64,000 nt of DNA from DATBQN01 sp963755825 (GCA_963755825.1 CAVWLA010000001.1:620001-684000), one strand, 5' to 3'; positions 32,129 through 41,565 are shown, numbered from the stretch's first letter. Numbers and translations are program-made. The notes: a model not told the origin generated them from the sequence alone.

Positions 32129-33783
32129 CGCGCGGGCCCTCCCGCGGGACGGCAGCAGGAGAGGTCGGTCGACGAGTCGGCCGCGGCCGCCGCCGAGACG
32201 GTCGGCACGAAGGTTGGCAGCAGCACCGGCGCCTCGGCGGCCGGCGCCGCGACGCGGCTCTGGTAGGCCTGCAGCACGCCGTCGAGGGCGGCGCGGCTCG
32301 GGCGCAGGAAGGTCTCCGGCGCGACGCCGATCCACAGCATCAGGGCGCAGAGGGGGACGAGCGTCCACACCTCGCGGCCGGAGAGATCCTTGAGGGTGCG
32401 GTTCTCGTCCTTGGTGATGGGACCCCAGAGGGTGAGCTGCAGCATCTTGAAGAGGTAGATCGCGGCGAGCACGACGCCGAAGGTGGCCACCGCCGCCGGC
32501 CAGCCGAGGGCGCGGTAGCTGCCGGCGAGAATGAGGAACTCGCCGGCGAAGCCGTTCAACGCCGGCAGGCCGACCGAGGCGAGCGTCGAGAAGACGAGGA
32601 AGAAGGCGAAGACCGGCATCACCTTGGCGAGGCCGCCGAACTCGGCGAACTGCTTGGTGTGGCGGCGATCGTAGAGCATGCCGACGCAGAGGAAGAGGGC
32701 GCCGGTCGACAGGCCGTGGTTGACCATCTGGAGGAGCGCCCCCTGCCAGGCGATGAGGTCGGCGGCGAAGAGGCCGAGCATGACGAAGCCCAAGTGGGCG
32801 ATCGACGAGTAGGCGACCAGCTTCTTCATGTCGACCTGCACCCAGGCGACGAGGGCGCCGTAGAGGATGCCGACGAGCGCCAGCGAGACGACGAGCGGCC
32901 CGGCCGCCGCCGACGCCTTGGGGAAGAGCGGCATGGCGAAGCGCAGGAAGCCGTAGGTGCCGAGCTTGAGCAGGATGCCGGCGAGGATCACCGAGCCGCC
33001 GGTGGGCGCCTCGACGTGGGCGTCGGGGAGCCAGGTGTGGAAGGGGAAGATCGGCACCTTGATGGCGAAGGCGAGCGCGAAGGCGGCGAACAGCCAGAGC
33101 TGGGCGTGGAGCGGCAGGTCGAGGCGCAGGAGGTCGCGGTAGGCGAAGCTCCAGACGCCGGCGACGCCGCGATAGGTCCAGCCCACCCAGAGGATGGCGA
33201 CCAGCATCAGCAGGCTGCCCGCCATGGTGAAGAGGAAGAACTTGACCGCGGCGTAGATCCGCCGCTCGCCGCCCCAGATCCCGATGAGCAGGTACATCGG
33301 GATCAGCATGACCTCCCAGAAGACGTAGAAGAGGACGACGTCGACGGCGAGGAGCGCCCCGAGGACGCCGCTGGTCAGCAGCAGGAAGGCGGCGGCGAAC
33401 GAGCGCCAGTGCTTGTCGATGCCGCGGAAGGAGGCGAGGAGGACGATCGGCAGGAGGACGACGGTGAGCAGGACCAGCGGCATCGAGATGCCGTCCATGG
33501 CGAGGTCGTAGCGCGCGCCGTAGGAGGGGATCCAGCGGAAGGCGCCGTCGCCGCGCAGCGTCGCGAAGCCGGCGCACCAGCGGCTGGCGACATAGCCGAT
33601 GCCGAGCCCCAGCTCGACGAGCGAGGCGACGAGCGCGTACGCCTTGATACCGCGGACGGCGCCGCGCGGAAAGAGGAAGAGCGGCAGGCAGGCGACCGCC
33701 GGGAAGAAGACCAGGCGGGTCAGCGTGTCGCCGAGCGCCAGGGCGAGGAGCATCGCGAGCGGGGAGGTGGGGGTCGTCGGCAT
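32125..33783 (-). CDS. nuoM: NADH-quinone oxidoreductase subunit M
   Basis: Proton-pumping antiporter-like subunit, 552 residues. Diagnostic segments are YVFWEVMLIPMYLLIGIWGG, KFFLFTMAGSLLML, the HTWLPDAHVEAPTGGSV loop and KKLVAYSSIAHLGFVMLG. The C terminus is extended by an Ala/Pro-rich tail ending CCRPAGGPAR, longer than usual. I use ATG 33783, two bases after the nuoL stop; a GTG at 33804 is possible and would overlap nuoL. It overlaps nuoN by four bases, so the two are translationally coupled. Confidence 0.95.
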   Translation of the reverse strand: MPTTPTSPLAMLLALALGDTLTRLVFFPAVACLPLFLFPRGAVRGIKAYALVASLVELGLGIGYVASRWCAGFATLRGDGAFRWIPSYGARYDLAMDGISMPLVLLTVVLLPIVLLASFRGIDKHWRSFAAAFLLLTSGVLGALLAVDVVLFYVFWEVMLIPMYLLIGIWGGERRIYAAVKFFLFTMAGSLLMLVAILWVGWTYRGVAGVWSFAYRDLLRLDLPLHAQLWLFAAFALAFAIKVPIFPFHTWLPDAHVEAPTGGSVILAGILLKLGTYGFLRFAMPLFPKASAAAGPLVVSLALVGILYGALVAWVQVDMKKLVAYSSIAHLGFVMLGLFAADLIAWQGALLQMVNHGLSTGALFLCVGMLYDRRHTKQFAEFGGLAKVMPVFAFFLVFSTLASVGLPALNGFAGEFLILAGSYRALGWPAAVATFGVVLAAIYLFKMLQLTLWGPITKDENRTLKDLSGREVWTLVPLCALMLWIGVAPETFLRPSRAALDGVLQAYQSRVAAPAAEAPVLLPTFVPTVSAAAAADSSTDLSCCRPAGGPAR

Positions 33784-33785
33784 GG

Positions 33786-35735
33786 TCAGGAGAGAGCGAT
33801 CCACCAGAACAGCGCGAGGACGCCGAGGAAGAAGTAGAGCGCGTAGGTGCGCACGTTGCCGGTGGTGGAGAGCGCGCCGAAGCCGCCGAGGAGGTCGGCG
33901 AGCGAGGCCGAGCCGTTGATCGTGCCGTCAATGAAGAAGCCGTCGATCCACTTGGCGAAGAAGCGCGACAACGCTTCGAGCGGACGGACGATGGCGCGAT
34001 CGTAGATCTCGTCAACCCAGTACTTGTTGGCGAGCGTGCGGTGGACGGCGGGGAAGCGGGCGGCGATGGCGGCGTCCTCGGCGGCGGCGTCGGGCCGCCG
34101 GTAGAGCCGCCGCGCGGTGAGGATGCCGAATGCGGCGACCGCCACGGCGACGGCGATGAGCGCGATCTCCGTCCCGGCGCCCATCTCGTGCGCCGCCAAC
34201 GGGTGGCCGGCGATCGTCCACAGGCTGGGGGCGAGGAAGCTGTCGAAGCGGTCGAGATGGCGGCCGAAGGAGAGCACCGCCGGGATTCCCACCCAGCCGG
34301 CGACGACGGCGCCGGCGGCGAGGATGACGAGCGGCACGGTCATCACCGGCGGCGACTCGTGGAGGTGGTGGAGCTGGTCATCGCTGCCGCGGAAGTCGCC
34401 CTCGAAGGTGAGGTAGACGGCGCGGAACATGTAGAAGGCGGTGAGGCCGGCGGTGAGCAGGCCGATGGCGTAGAGCACCCAGCGGCCGTCGCCGGCCGCC
34501 GCGGCGAGGATGGCGTCCTTGCTGAAGAAGCCGGCGAAGGGCGGGATGCCGGCGATCGCCACGGCGCCGATCCAGAAGGTCCAGTAGGTGATCGGCAGAT
34601 ACTTCTTCAGGCCGCCCATCCGCCGCATGTCCTGCTCGCCGCCCATGGCGTGGATGACCGAGCCCGAACCCAGGAAGAGCAGGGCCTTGAAGAAGGCGTG
34701 GGTCATGACGTGGAAGAGCGAGGCGGTGTAGGCGCCGAGGCCGGCGGCGAGGAACATGTAGCCGAGCTGCGACACCGTCGAATAGGCGAGGACCTTCTTG
34801 ATGTCGTTCTGCGCCAGGCCGATGGTCGCCGCGAAGAGGGCGGTGGCGGCGCCGATGATGGCGACGAAGGTGGAGACGCCGGGAGCGAGCTGGTAGATGG
34901 CGTTGCTCCGCACCACCATGTAGACGCCGGCGGTGACCATGGTCGCGGCGTGGATGAGGGCGGAGACCGGCGTCGGGCCGGCCATGGCGTCGGGCAGCCA
35001 GACGTAGAGCGGGATCTGGGCGCTCTTGCCCATGGCGCCGATGAAGAAGCAGAGGGCGACGAAGCTGGCGAAGCCGAGGCCGATGGCGTAGTGGGCGGTC
35101 GCCGGTCCGGGGTCGGCGGCGAGGCGCGGGAAGATGTCGAGGTAGCGCAGCGACCCGTAGCGCGCCATCAGCGCGAACATGCCGATGAGGAAGGCGCAGT
35201 CGCCGATGCGGTTGACGATGAAGGCCTTCTTGCCGGCGGCGGGCGGGATCTCCTGATCGTAGTAGAAGCCGATCAGGAGGTACGAGCAGAGGCCGACGCC
35301 CTCCCAGCCGACGAAGGTCACCAGGTAGTTGGCGCCGAGCACGAGGAGCAGCATCGCTCCCATGAAGAGGTTGAGGTAGGCGAAGTAGCGCCGGTACCCC
35401 TCCTCGTGCCCCATGTAGCCGACCGAGTAGACGTGGATGAGGAAGCCGACGAAGGTGACGATGCCGAGCATCACCGCCGACAGCGGATCGAGCAGGAAGG
35501 CGACCTTGAGGTTGAGCGGGCCCGCCGTCCAGGTGTAGATCGACTGCTCGAAGGCGTGCGGGTAGACCGCGGCATAGCGGACGAGCGTCGCGATGGCCAC
35601 GGCGAGCGAGAGCCCGGGCGCTCCGAGGCCGACGAGGGTCGCCAGGCTCTTCGGCGATCGACCACCAAGCGCGCCCATCGCGCCGAGCAGAGCGGCGCCG
35701 GCGATGGGGAGGAGCGGGATCAGCCAGAGGTGCAT
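33786..35735 (-). CDS. nuoL: NADH-quinone oxidoreductase subunit L
   Basis: The largest antiporter-like subunit, 649 residues. It carries VGWEGVGLCSYLLIGFYYD, VNRIGDCAFLIGMFALM, YVWLPDAMAGPTPVSALIHA and KKVLAYSTVSQLGYMFLA, the classic NuoL order. The C-terminal part has a hydrophilic loop and the long lateral helix with final membrane anchor (FFLGVLALFWWIALS) that couples the antiporter subunits. Starts five bases after the nuoK stop. Length is normal. Confidence 0.97.
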   Translation of the reverse strand: MHLWLIPLLPIAGAALLGAMGALGGRSPKSLATLVGLGAPGLSLAVAIATLVRYAAVYPHAFEQSIYTWTAGPLNLKVAFLLDPLSAVMLGIVTFVGFLIHVYSVGYMGHEEGYRRYFAYLNLFMGAMLLLVLGANYLVTFVGWEGVGLCSYLLIGFYYDQEIPPAAGKKAFIVNRIGDCAFLIGMFALMARYGSLRYLDIFPRLAADPGPATAHYAIGLGFASFVALCFFIGAMGKSAQIPLYVWLPDAMAGPTPVSALIHAATMVTAGVYMVVRSNAIYQLAPGVSTFVAIIGAATALFAATIGLAQNDIKKVLAYSTVSQLGYMFLAAGLGAYTASLFHVMTHAFFKALLFLGSGSVIHAMGGEQDMRRMGGLKKYLPITYWTFWIGAVAIAGIPPFAGFFSKDAILAAAAGDGRWVLYAIGLLTAGLTAFYMFRAVYLTFEGDFRGSDDQLHHLHESPPVMTVPLVILAAGAVVAGWVGIPAVLSFGRHLDRFDSFLAPSLWTIAGHPLAAHEMGAGTEIALIAVAVAVAAFGILTARRLYRRPDAAAEDAAIAARFPAVHRTLANKYWVDEIYDRAIVRPLEALSRFFAKWIDGFFIDGTINGSASLADLLGGFGALSTTGNVRTYALYFFLGVLALFWWIALS

Positions 35736-35740
35736 GCGCT

Positions 35741-36052
35741 CTACCAGTGCATCAGGTTCAGGCGGTTGACGTCGATCGTCCGCCGCTGGCGGTAGATGGC
35801 GATGAAGAGCGCCAAGCCGACGGCCGCCTCGGCGGCAGCGACGGCCAGGGCGAAGAAGACGACGAGCTGGCCGGTGCGGTCGCCGAGCTGGCGCGAGAAG
35901 GCGACGAGCGTCAGGTTGGCGGCGTTCAGCATCAGCTCGATCGAGAGAAAGATGCTGATGCCGTTGCGGCGGGTGAGCGCCCCGGCGGCGCCGATGGCGA
36001 AGAGCAGCGCCGCGAGGATCAGGTACCAGGAGATGGGGACCGTGGTGATCAA
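35741..36052 (-). CDS. nuoK: NADH-quinone oxidoreductase subunit K
   Basis: Small three-helix membrane subunit of 103 residues. It opens MITTVPISWYLILAALLFAI, continues with FLSIELMLNAANLTLVAFS, holding the conserved helix-2 glutamate in SIELMLN, and has AAAEAAVGLALFIA with the helix-3 glutamate. These residues belong to the proton path at the quinone end. Its start overlaps the nuoJ stop by four bases. Length is normal. Confidence 0.97.
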   Translation of the reverse strand: MITTVPISWYLILAALLFAIGAAGALTRRNGISIFLSIELMLNAANLTLVAFSRQLGDRTGQLVVFFALAVAAAEAAVGLALFIAIYRQRRTIDVNRLNLMHW

Positions 36053-36618
36053 GGGCGGCTCTCCCTGGAGTCGGCGCCCGCCGGCGGCTGGGCGTTCGGC
36101 GAGCTCGCCGGCGGCGAGATGGGCTCGAGCTTTCGGGCGATGGCGGAGGCCGCGATCACCGCCACGAGGAGGAGCAGGCCGACGATCTCGAACGGCAGCA
36201 GGTAGATGGTGAAGAGGTCGGCGGCGAGCCCCTGCATGGAGACCATCGCCTCGGTGAGCGGTGTCGTCACCTCGCCGCGATGGCTCTCGAAGAGGAGCAT
36301 CCCGAGCATGCCGCAGAAGAGCGCCGCGCCGAGGATCGCCAGCCAGCGCGCCACCGGCTGGCCGTGGTAGGGCGCCTCCTCGCGCTGGATGTTGAGCAGC
36401 ATGATGACGAAGAGGAAGAGGACGACGATGGCTCCGGCGTAGATCAAAATTTGCAGCGCGGCGAGGAACGGCGCCCCGAGGAGGACGAAGAGCACGGCGA
36501 CCGAGAACAGCGTCAGCACGAGAGCCATGGTCGAGTAGACCGGGTTCCGGTGCGCCACGACGATCAGCGCCGACACCGCGGCGACGGCCGCGAAGAGGAC
36601 GAAGATGGCGATCTCCAT
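36049..36618 (-). CDS. nuoJ: NADH-quinone oxidoreductase subunit J
   Basis: Five-helix membrane subunit of 189 residues. The diagnostic segment is FLAALQILIYAGAIVVLFLF, the helix with a pi-bulge, followed by VIMLLNIQREE. The C-terminal about 25 residues are hydrophilic and Pro/Ser-rich (PISPPASSPNAQPPAG). The start at 36618 is only 11 bases after the nuoH stop. In the usual nuo order nuoI would lie here, but there is no room for it. Confidence 0.95.
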   Translation of the reverse strand: MEIAIFVLFAAVAAVSALIVVAHRNPVYSTMALVLTLFSVAVLFVLLGAPFLAALQILIYAGAIVVLFLFVIMLLNIQREEAPYHGQPVARWLAILGAALFCGMLGMLLFESHRGEVTTPLTEAMVSMQGLAADLFTIYLLPFEIVGLLLLVAVIAASAIARKLEPISPPASSPNAQPPAGADSRESRP

Positions 36619-36629
36619 CCGCGATGCCC

Positions 36630-37673
36630 CTAGAGCCTGCCCGCCAGCGTGAGCACGGCGACGAGGAGGAAGTTGAGGATGCCGATCGGCAGCAGCACCT
36701 TCCAGCCGAGCCGCATGAGCTGGTCGTAGCGGAAGCGCGGGAAGGTCCAGCGCACCCAGACGAAGACAGCGAGCGCCACGGCGATCTTCCCGGTGAGGAT
36801 GGCGAGGCCGAGGATGGCGCCGATCCAGCCGTGGCCGAGGTGGACGCCGGGGAGGCTCCAGCCGCCGAAGTAGAGCGTCACGCCGAGCGCCGCGAGAGAC
36901 GTCATCGAGATGTACTCGGCCATGAAGAAGGTGGCGAAGCGCATGGCGCTGTACTCGGTGTGGAAGCCGGCGACGAGCTCGGACTCGGCCTCCGCGAGGT
37001 CGAACGGCAGGCGGTTGGTCTCGGCAAAGCTGGCGACGAGGAAGACCAGGAAGCCGAGGATCTGTGGCACCACCGTCCAGACGTGCCGCTGCTGGTAGAT
37101 GACGACGTCGGCGAGGCGGAAGGAGCCGACCGGCAGAATCGCCGCGACGACCGCGAGGGTGAGCGCCAGCTCGTAGCTGATGAGCTGCGCCGAGGCGCGG
37201 ACCGAGCCCAGGAGCGAGAACTTGTTGTTCGAGCCGTACCCTGCCATCACCAGACCGTAGACGCCGAGACTCCCCAGGGCGAGGAAGAGGAGCACGCCGG
37301 CGTCGGTGTCGGCGACGACCAGCGGGATGCGGCGGACGCCGCTCGCCAGCGCCAGCGTAAGGTCGGGGCCGAAGGGGATGACGCTGAAGGTGGTGAGCGC
37401 CGGCAGCAGGACGACGACCGGGGCCGCGAGATACATCAGGCGGTCGACGGCGGTCGGCGTCACGTCCTCTTTGAAGAAGAACTTGAGCGCGTCGGCGAGC
37501 GCCTGGAAAAGGCCGAACGGCCCCAGGCGGTTGGGCCCCGGGCGATCCTGCATGAGCGCGCTGCCGCGCCGCTCGACCCACACCATGATGGGGACGACGG
37601 TGAGGAGCAGGCCGAGCGCGACGGCGATCTTCGCCGCCATCGCCGCCGCGCTGGCGACCAGCTCGGGGCTCAT
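36630..37673 (-). CDS. nuoH: NADH-quinone oxidoreductase subunit H
   Basis: Membrane subunit that joins the quinone site to the membrane arm, 347 residues, about eight helices. It shows VWVERRGSALMQDRPGPNRL, KFFFKEDVTP, ETNRLPFDLAEAESELVAGF and the last loop WVRWTFPRFRYDQLMRLGWK, all signature regions of NuoH. The acidic ETNRLPFDLAEAE loop is part of the proton-coupling region. The ATG overlaps the nuoG stop by four bases. Length is normal. Confidence 0.97.
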   Translation of the reverse strand: MSPELVASAAAMAAKIAVALGLLLTVVPIMVWVERRGSALMQDRPGPNRLGPFGLFQALADALKFFFKEDVTPTAVDRLMYLAAPVVVLLPALTTFSVIPFGPDLTLALASGVRRIPLVVADTDAGVLLFLALGSLGVYGLVMAGYGSNNKFSLLGSVRASAQLISYELALTLAVVAAILPVGSFRLADVVIYQQRHVWTVVPQILGFLVFLVASFAETNRLPFDLAEAESELVAGFHTEYSAMRFATFFMAEYISMTSLAALGVTLYFGGWSLPGVHLGHGWIGAILGLAILTGKIAVALAVFVWVRWTFPRFRYDQLMRLGWKVLLPIGILNFLLVAVLTLAGRL

Positions 37674-39322
37674 CCGGAGAGCTGCTCCGACGGCAGGCCC
37701 GGCTCGAGGCTCTCCGGCGGCGCCTGCGGCATCGCCAGCTCGGCGCCCTCGGCGGAGAGCCGGTCGTAGGCGAGGCCGGCGAAGGCGGGCACCGCGGCGG
37801 CGAGGCGCGCGAAGGCGGTCGCCGCGGTGAGGCCGCTCCAGCCGGTCTCGAAGCGGGAGAGGAGATCGCCGAGCACCTCGACGCCGGAGCGCACCTGGCC
37901 CGGCGGCGGGAAGGCGCGGCGCAGGCGCTGCAAGCGCCACTCGGCGTTGACGAAGGTGCCGTCCTTCTCGGCGTGGGTGGCGAGCGGCAGCGCTAGGTCC
38001 GCCGCCTGGGCGAGCGGCGAGTCGGCCCAGCCGAAGACGACGAGGAAGCCGGCCTTGCGCAGGCGCGCCACCGTCGCGGCATCGTAGGCCGCGGCGCCGA
38101 AGTCGCCGTCGGCGACGACCAGCACGGCCATCCGCTCGGCGGCGTCGCCCTGCAGGAGGTCGTCGACGCCGGCGGCGCCGGGATCGGCCGCGAGGCCGGC
38201 GAGCTCGGCGCCGCGCCGGTTGGGGCCGGCCTCGACCCCCGAGATGCCGCCCTTCAGGTTGGGGATGGTGTGCCGCGGGCCGAGGTCGACGGCGACGCCC
38301 AGCCGCCGCGCCGCGGAGAGCTCGGCGAGGCGGGCGAAGAGGAACGCCTCCTCGCAGGTGAGATGCGCCGAGCCGAGGAAGGCGACCTCGCCGCCGCGCG
38401 ACGCGGGGTCGGACCTCAGGCGCACGGCGACGGCGTCGAGCGCCTCCTTCCAGCCGAGGAAGGTCGGCCCGCGGCGGCGCGGCGCGGTGAGCCGCGGCTG
38501 CGCCTTGTAGCGCTCGAAGCTGGCGCGGCCGAAGTCGCACATCCAGTAGTCGTTGACCTCGGGGTTGAAGCGCGGCTTGTAGCGCTTGATGTCGCCGCGG
38601 CGGTGCTCGATCGTGATGTTGCAGCCGACGTCGCAGCCGGTGCAGATCGACGGCTTCTTGTCGAGATAGAAGACGCGCTCGGCGAAGCGGAAGCGGGTGG
38701 AGGTCAAGGCGCCCACCGGGCAGATGTCGACGACGCAGGTGGCGAGGTCGTTCGCCAGCTCGCGGCCCGGGAAGGTGCCGATCTCGGTGCGCGCGCCGCG
38801 GTTGAAGAAGCCGATCTCGCCGGTCCCCGCGATCTCCTGGGTGAAGCGCACGCAGCGGGTGCACTGGATGCACCGGTTCATGTTGAGCATCACGTTGGCG
38901 CCGAGCGGGATGCGCTCGCGCCCCGGATAGGTGCGCTTGTCCTCGAACTGGAAGCGCGAGAAGGCCTGGCCATGCTTGAAGGAGTAGTCCTGCAGGCCGC
39001 ACTCGCCCGCCTGATCGCAGATCGGGCAGTCGAGCGGATGGTTGATGAGGAGGAACTCCATGATGCCGGCGACCGACTCGGCGACCTCGGGGGTGTCGGT
39101 GCGCACCACCATGCCGTCCTTGACCACCGGCGTCGAGCAGGCGGTCTGCAGCTTCGGCATCCCCTCGATCTTGACCAGGCACATGCGGCACTGGCCGACG
39201 ACGGTCAGGCGCGGGTGGTAGCAGTAGTGGGGGATCTGCACCCCCACCTTCTGGGCGGCCTCGATGACGTTGGTCCCCGCCGAGACCTCGACGCTGCGGT
39301 CGTTGATGGTGACGGTCGGCAC
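37670..39322 (-). CDS. nuoG: NADH-quinone oxidoreductase subunit G, short form, 550 aa
   Basis: Iron-sulfur subunit of the NADH-oxidising arm. The N-terminal [2Fe-2S] ligands are Cys34, Cys45, Cys48 and Cys62. They are followed by HPLDCPICDQAGEC (the His/Cys-ligated [4Fe-4S] site), CIQCTRCVRF, CPVG and CTGCDVGCNI for further clusters. A truncated molybdopterin-oxidoreductase-like domain follows (TFLGWKEALDAV, then HAEKDGTFVNAEWRLQ near 450). At 550 residues it is much shorter than the about 900-residue E. coli protein but within the range of other bacteria. Eleven bases separate it from the nuoF stop. Confidence 0.95.
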   Translation of the reverse strand: MPTVTINDRSVEVSAGTNVIEAAQKVGVQIPHYCYHPRLTVVGQCRMCLVKIEGMPKLQTACSTPVVKDGMVVRTDTPEVAESVAGIMEFLLINHPLDCPICDQAGECGLQDYSFKHGQAFSRFQFEDKRTYPGRERIPLGANVMLNMNRCIQCTRCVRFTQEIAGTGEIGFFNRGARTEIGTFPGRELANDLATCVVDICPVGALTSTRFRFAERVFYLDKKPSICTGCDVGCNITIEHRRGDIKRYKPRFNPEVNDYWMCDFGRASFERYKAQPRLTAPRRRGPTFLGWKEALDAVAVRLRSDPASRGGEVAFLGSAHLTCEEAFLFARLAELSAARRLGVAVDLGPRHTIPNLKGGISGVEAGPNRRGAELAGLAADPGAAGVDDLLQGDAAERMAVLVVADGDFGAAAYDAATVARLRKAGFLVVFGWADSPLAQAADLALPLATHAEKDGTFVNAEWRLQRLRRAFPPPGQVRSGVEVLGDLLSRFETGWSGLTAATAFARLAAAVPAFAGLAYDRLSAEGAELAMPQAPPESLEPGLPSEQLSG

Positions 39323-39332
39323 GGGCTCTCTC

Positions 39333-40625
39333 TTACGCTCCGGCGGCGAAGTAGCGGCGGTGAGGGTAGGGGCAGCCGGCGCCGGTCAGGTGCAGGTCGA
39401 TCTCCTCGGGGAAGCGCTCGACCAGCGAGCGCACCGGCCCGATCGCCGCATCGCCCAGGGCGCAGAGCGAGTTGCCGCCGATGTTCTTGGAGATCGAGAG
39501 GAGGAGCTGCGCGTCGCTCGGCCGGCCCTCGCCGTGCTCGATGCGCTTCAGCAGCAGCTCGAGCCAGTTGGTCCCCTCGCGGCAGGGCGTGCACTGGCCG
39601 CACGACTCGTGGTTGAAGAACTTCGCCAGGCGGGCGACCGAGCGCACCAGGCAGGTGGTGTCGTCCATGACGATGACCGCCGCCGAGCCGAGCATCGAGC
39701 CGGCCTTGGCGACGCTGTCGAAATCCATCTTGAGGTCGATCTGCGCCGGCGGCAGGATGGGCGCCGAGGCGCCGCCGGGGATGAACGCCTTCAAGCGGCC
39801 GCCCTTGTACATGCCGCCGGCGCCCTCCAGCATCTCGCGGAAGGTGATGCCGATCGGGTACTCGTAGGTCCCCGGCCGCTCGACGTGGCCGGAGATGGCG
39901 TAGAGCTTGGGGCCGGTGTTCTTGGCGTCGGTGCCGATCGACTTGAACCAGTCGCTGCCGCGGCTGAGGATGTGGGGGACGTTGGCGAGCGTCTCGACGT
40001 TGTTGATGACGGTGGGCGAGCCGAAGGCGCCGACGACGGCGGGGAACGGCGGCTTCACCCGCGGCTGCCCGCGCTTGCCCTCGAGCGACTCGAGCATGCC
40101 GGTCTCCTCGCCGCAGATGTAGGCGCCGGCGCCGCGGTGGAGGGTCATGTCGAGCTTGAAGCCGGAGCCGAGGACGCTGTCGCCGAGGATGCCGCCCTGG
40201 TAGGCGTCGCGGATGGCGGCCTCGACGATGCGCGCCGCCTCGGTGTACTCGCCGCGGATGTAGATGTAGCAGGTGCTGGCGGCGACGGCGTAGCAGCAGA
40301 TGGCGCAGCCCTCGATCAGCTGGTGGGGGTCGGCCTCCATCAGCAGGCGGTCCTTGAAGGTGCCCGGCTCCGACTCGTCGGCGTTGCAGACGAGGTACTT
40401 GGGCTTGTCCTTCCCCTTCGGGATGAAGCTCCACTTGAGGCCGGTGGGGAAGCCGGCGCCGCCGCGGCCGCGCAGGCCGGAGGCCTTGACCTCCTCGATC
40501 ACCGCGTCGGGCTCCAGGCTCAAGGCCTTGGCGAGACCCTCGTAGCCGCCCAGCCGGCGGTAGCCGGCGAGGGTGCGCGCCTCCGGCTTGCCGACGTTCC
40601 TGAGCAGCACCGGCGCGAAGGCCAT
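39333..40625 (-). CDS. nuoF: NADH-quinone oxidoreductase subunit F
   Basis: NADH- and FMN-binding subunit, 430 residues. It has GLRGRGGAGFPTGLKWSFI for NADH, YLVCNADESEPGTFKDR and GAYICGEETGMLESLEGKRG for FMN, and SCGQCTPCREGT with a later cysteine for the N3 [4Fe-4S] cluster. Here NADH is oxidised and electrons enter the iron-sulfur chain. The ATG shares one base with the nuoE stop (TGATG). Length is normal. The frame remains open far upstream, but the earlier part is a shadow of nuoE. Confidence 0.97.
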   Translation of the reverse strand: MAFAPVLLRNVGKPEARTLAGYRRLGGYEGLAKALSLEPDAVIEEVKASGLRGRGGAGFPTGLKWSFIPKGKDKPKYLVCNADESEPGTFKDRLLMEADPHQLIEGCAICCYAVAASTCYIYIRGEYTEAARIVEAAIRDAYQGGILGDSVLGSGFKLDMTLHRGAGAYICGEETGMLESLEGKRGQPRVKPPFPAVVGAFGSPTVINNVETLANVPHILSRGSDWFKSIGTDAKNTGPKLYAISGHVERPGTYEYPIGITFREMLEGAGGMYKGGRLKAFIPGGASAPILPPAQIDLKMDFDSVAKAGSMLGSAAVIVMDDTTCLVRSVARLAKFFNHESCGQCTPCREGTNWLELLLKRIEHGEGRPSDAQLLLSISKNIGGNSLCALGDAAIGPVRSLVERFPEEIDLHLTGAGCPYPHRRYFAAGA

Positions 40626-41158
40626 CAGGCGAGCCCCTTGAGGATGTCGCGCACCCGCTGCGGGTCGAGGTTCTCGTGATAGCGGTCGTCGACCATCATC
40701 ATCGGCGCCGTGTCGCAGGAGCCCAGGCACTCGAAGTGGACGTAGGAGCAGCGGCCGTCGGCGGTCACCTCGTCCTCTCCGACCTTGAGCTCGGCGGCGA
40801 CGGTCTCCATGACCTCCTCGCTGCCGCGCAGCATGCAGGAGAGGTTGGTGCAGACGCGGATGCGGTGGCGGCCGACCGGCTTCTGGTGGAAGAGGTCGTA
40901 GAAGGTGACGACACCGTAGACCTTCGCCGCCGGCAGCTCGAGCTCGTGCGCCACGGCGGCGATCGCCTCGTCCGGCAGCCAGCCGCCCCAGGTGCGCTGG
41001 GCGATGTGGAGGGCGGGGATGAGCGCCGCCTCGGCGGTCGGATAGCGCTTGCGGACCTGGTCGAGCTCGGCGCGCGCGGCGGCGGGGAAGCGCGCCTCCG
41101 AAAGCCGGGCGGGCTCGGTGCCGGCGCCGGCGGTGGACGATGAGTTGGGCTCGGTCAT
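40625..41158 (-). CDS. nuoE: NADH-quinone oxidoreductase subunit E
   Basis: Thioredoxin-fold [2Fe-2S] subunit of 177 residues that partners NuoF. Ligands are visible as CTNLSC and, later, the cysteines of HFECLGSCDTAPMM. The VYGVVTFYDLFHQKPVGRH segment is also typical. The first about 20 residues are a Ser/Ala/Gly-rich extension. It begins 17 bases after the nuoA stop; in most nuo operons nuoB, nuoC and nuoD lie between these two. Confidence 0.95.
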   Translation of the reverse strand: MTEPNSSSTAGAGTEPARLSEARFPAAARAELDQVRKRYPTAEAALIPALHIAQRTWGGWLPDEAIAAVAHELELPAAKVYGVVTFYDLFHQKPVGRHRIRVCTNLSCMLRGSEEVMETVAAELKVGEDEVTADGRCSYVHFECLGSCDTAPMMMVDDRYHENLDPQRVRDILKGLA

Positions 41159-41175
41159 CGCGGGTTCCGAGATCT

Positions 41176-41565
41176 CTAGAGGTCGCTCGCCAGGCGCGGC
41201 TCGCCGCTGCGGCCGACGGCGCGGCTGGCGGGGCCGAGGTCGAGGCCGCCCTTCTTCCACAGCACCGCATAGCCGACGAGGATCAGGAGGACGAAGACCA
41301 TCACCGCCCAGAAGAGCGGCCAGCCGAAGCGCCGGATGACCAGCGCCCAGGGATAGAGGAAGGCCGCCTCGAGGTCGAAGACGATGAAGTCGATCGCCAC
41401 CAGGAAGAAGACGATCGAGATGCGCTTGTGGGAGCGGTCGAGGAGCGGCATGCCCGACTCGACGGGGGTGCCCTTGACGCGGCCGCCGACCTGCTTGCCG
41501 AGGAGCTGCGAGAGGAGAAGGATGGTGACCCCGATGACGGTCGCCAACCCCAACATCAAGAGCAC
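41176..41565 (-). CDS. nuoA: NADH-quinone oxidoreductase subunit A
   Basis: Three-helix membrane subunit. The diagnostic loop is KRISIVFFLVAIDFIVFDLE, followed by AAFLYPWAL, with the conserved Asp/Glu pair at the head of helix 2. The listed start is GTG at 41565, giving 129 residues. It has no ribosome-binding site, whereas GGAGG lies eight bases before an in-frame CTG at 41586 that would add PEQYFPV, closer to the usual family N terminus. The true start is therefore uncertain. First gene of the operon. Confidence 0.92.
   Translation of the reverse strand: MLLMLGLATVIGVTILLLSQLLGKQVGGRVKGTPVESGMPLLDRSHKRISIVFFLVAIDFIVFDLEAAFLYPWALVIRRFGWPLFWAVMVFVLLILVGYAVLWKKGGLDLGPASRAVGRSGEPRLASDL

Noticed and set aside
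36619..36629. Possible nuoI between nuoH and nuoJ
   Set aside because: Only 11 bases separate the two genes, and no ferredoxin-type CxxCxxCxxxCP pattern appears in any frame nearby.
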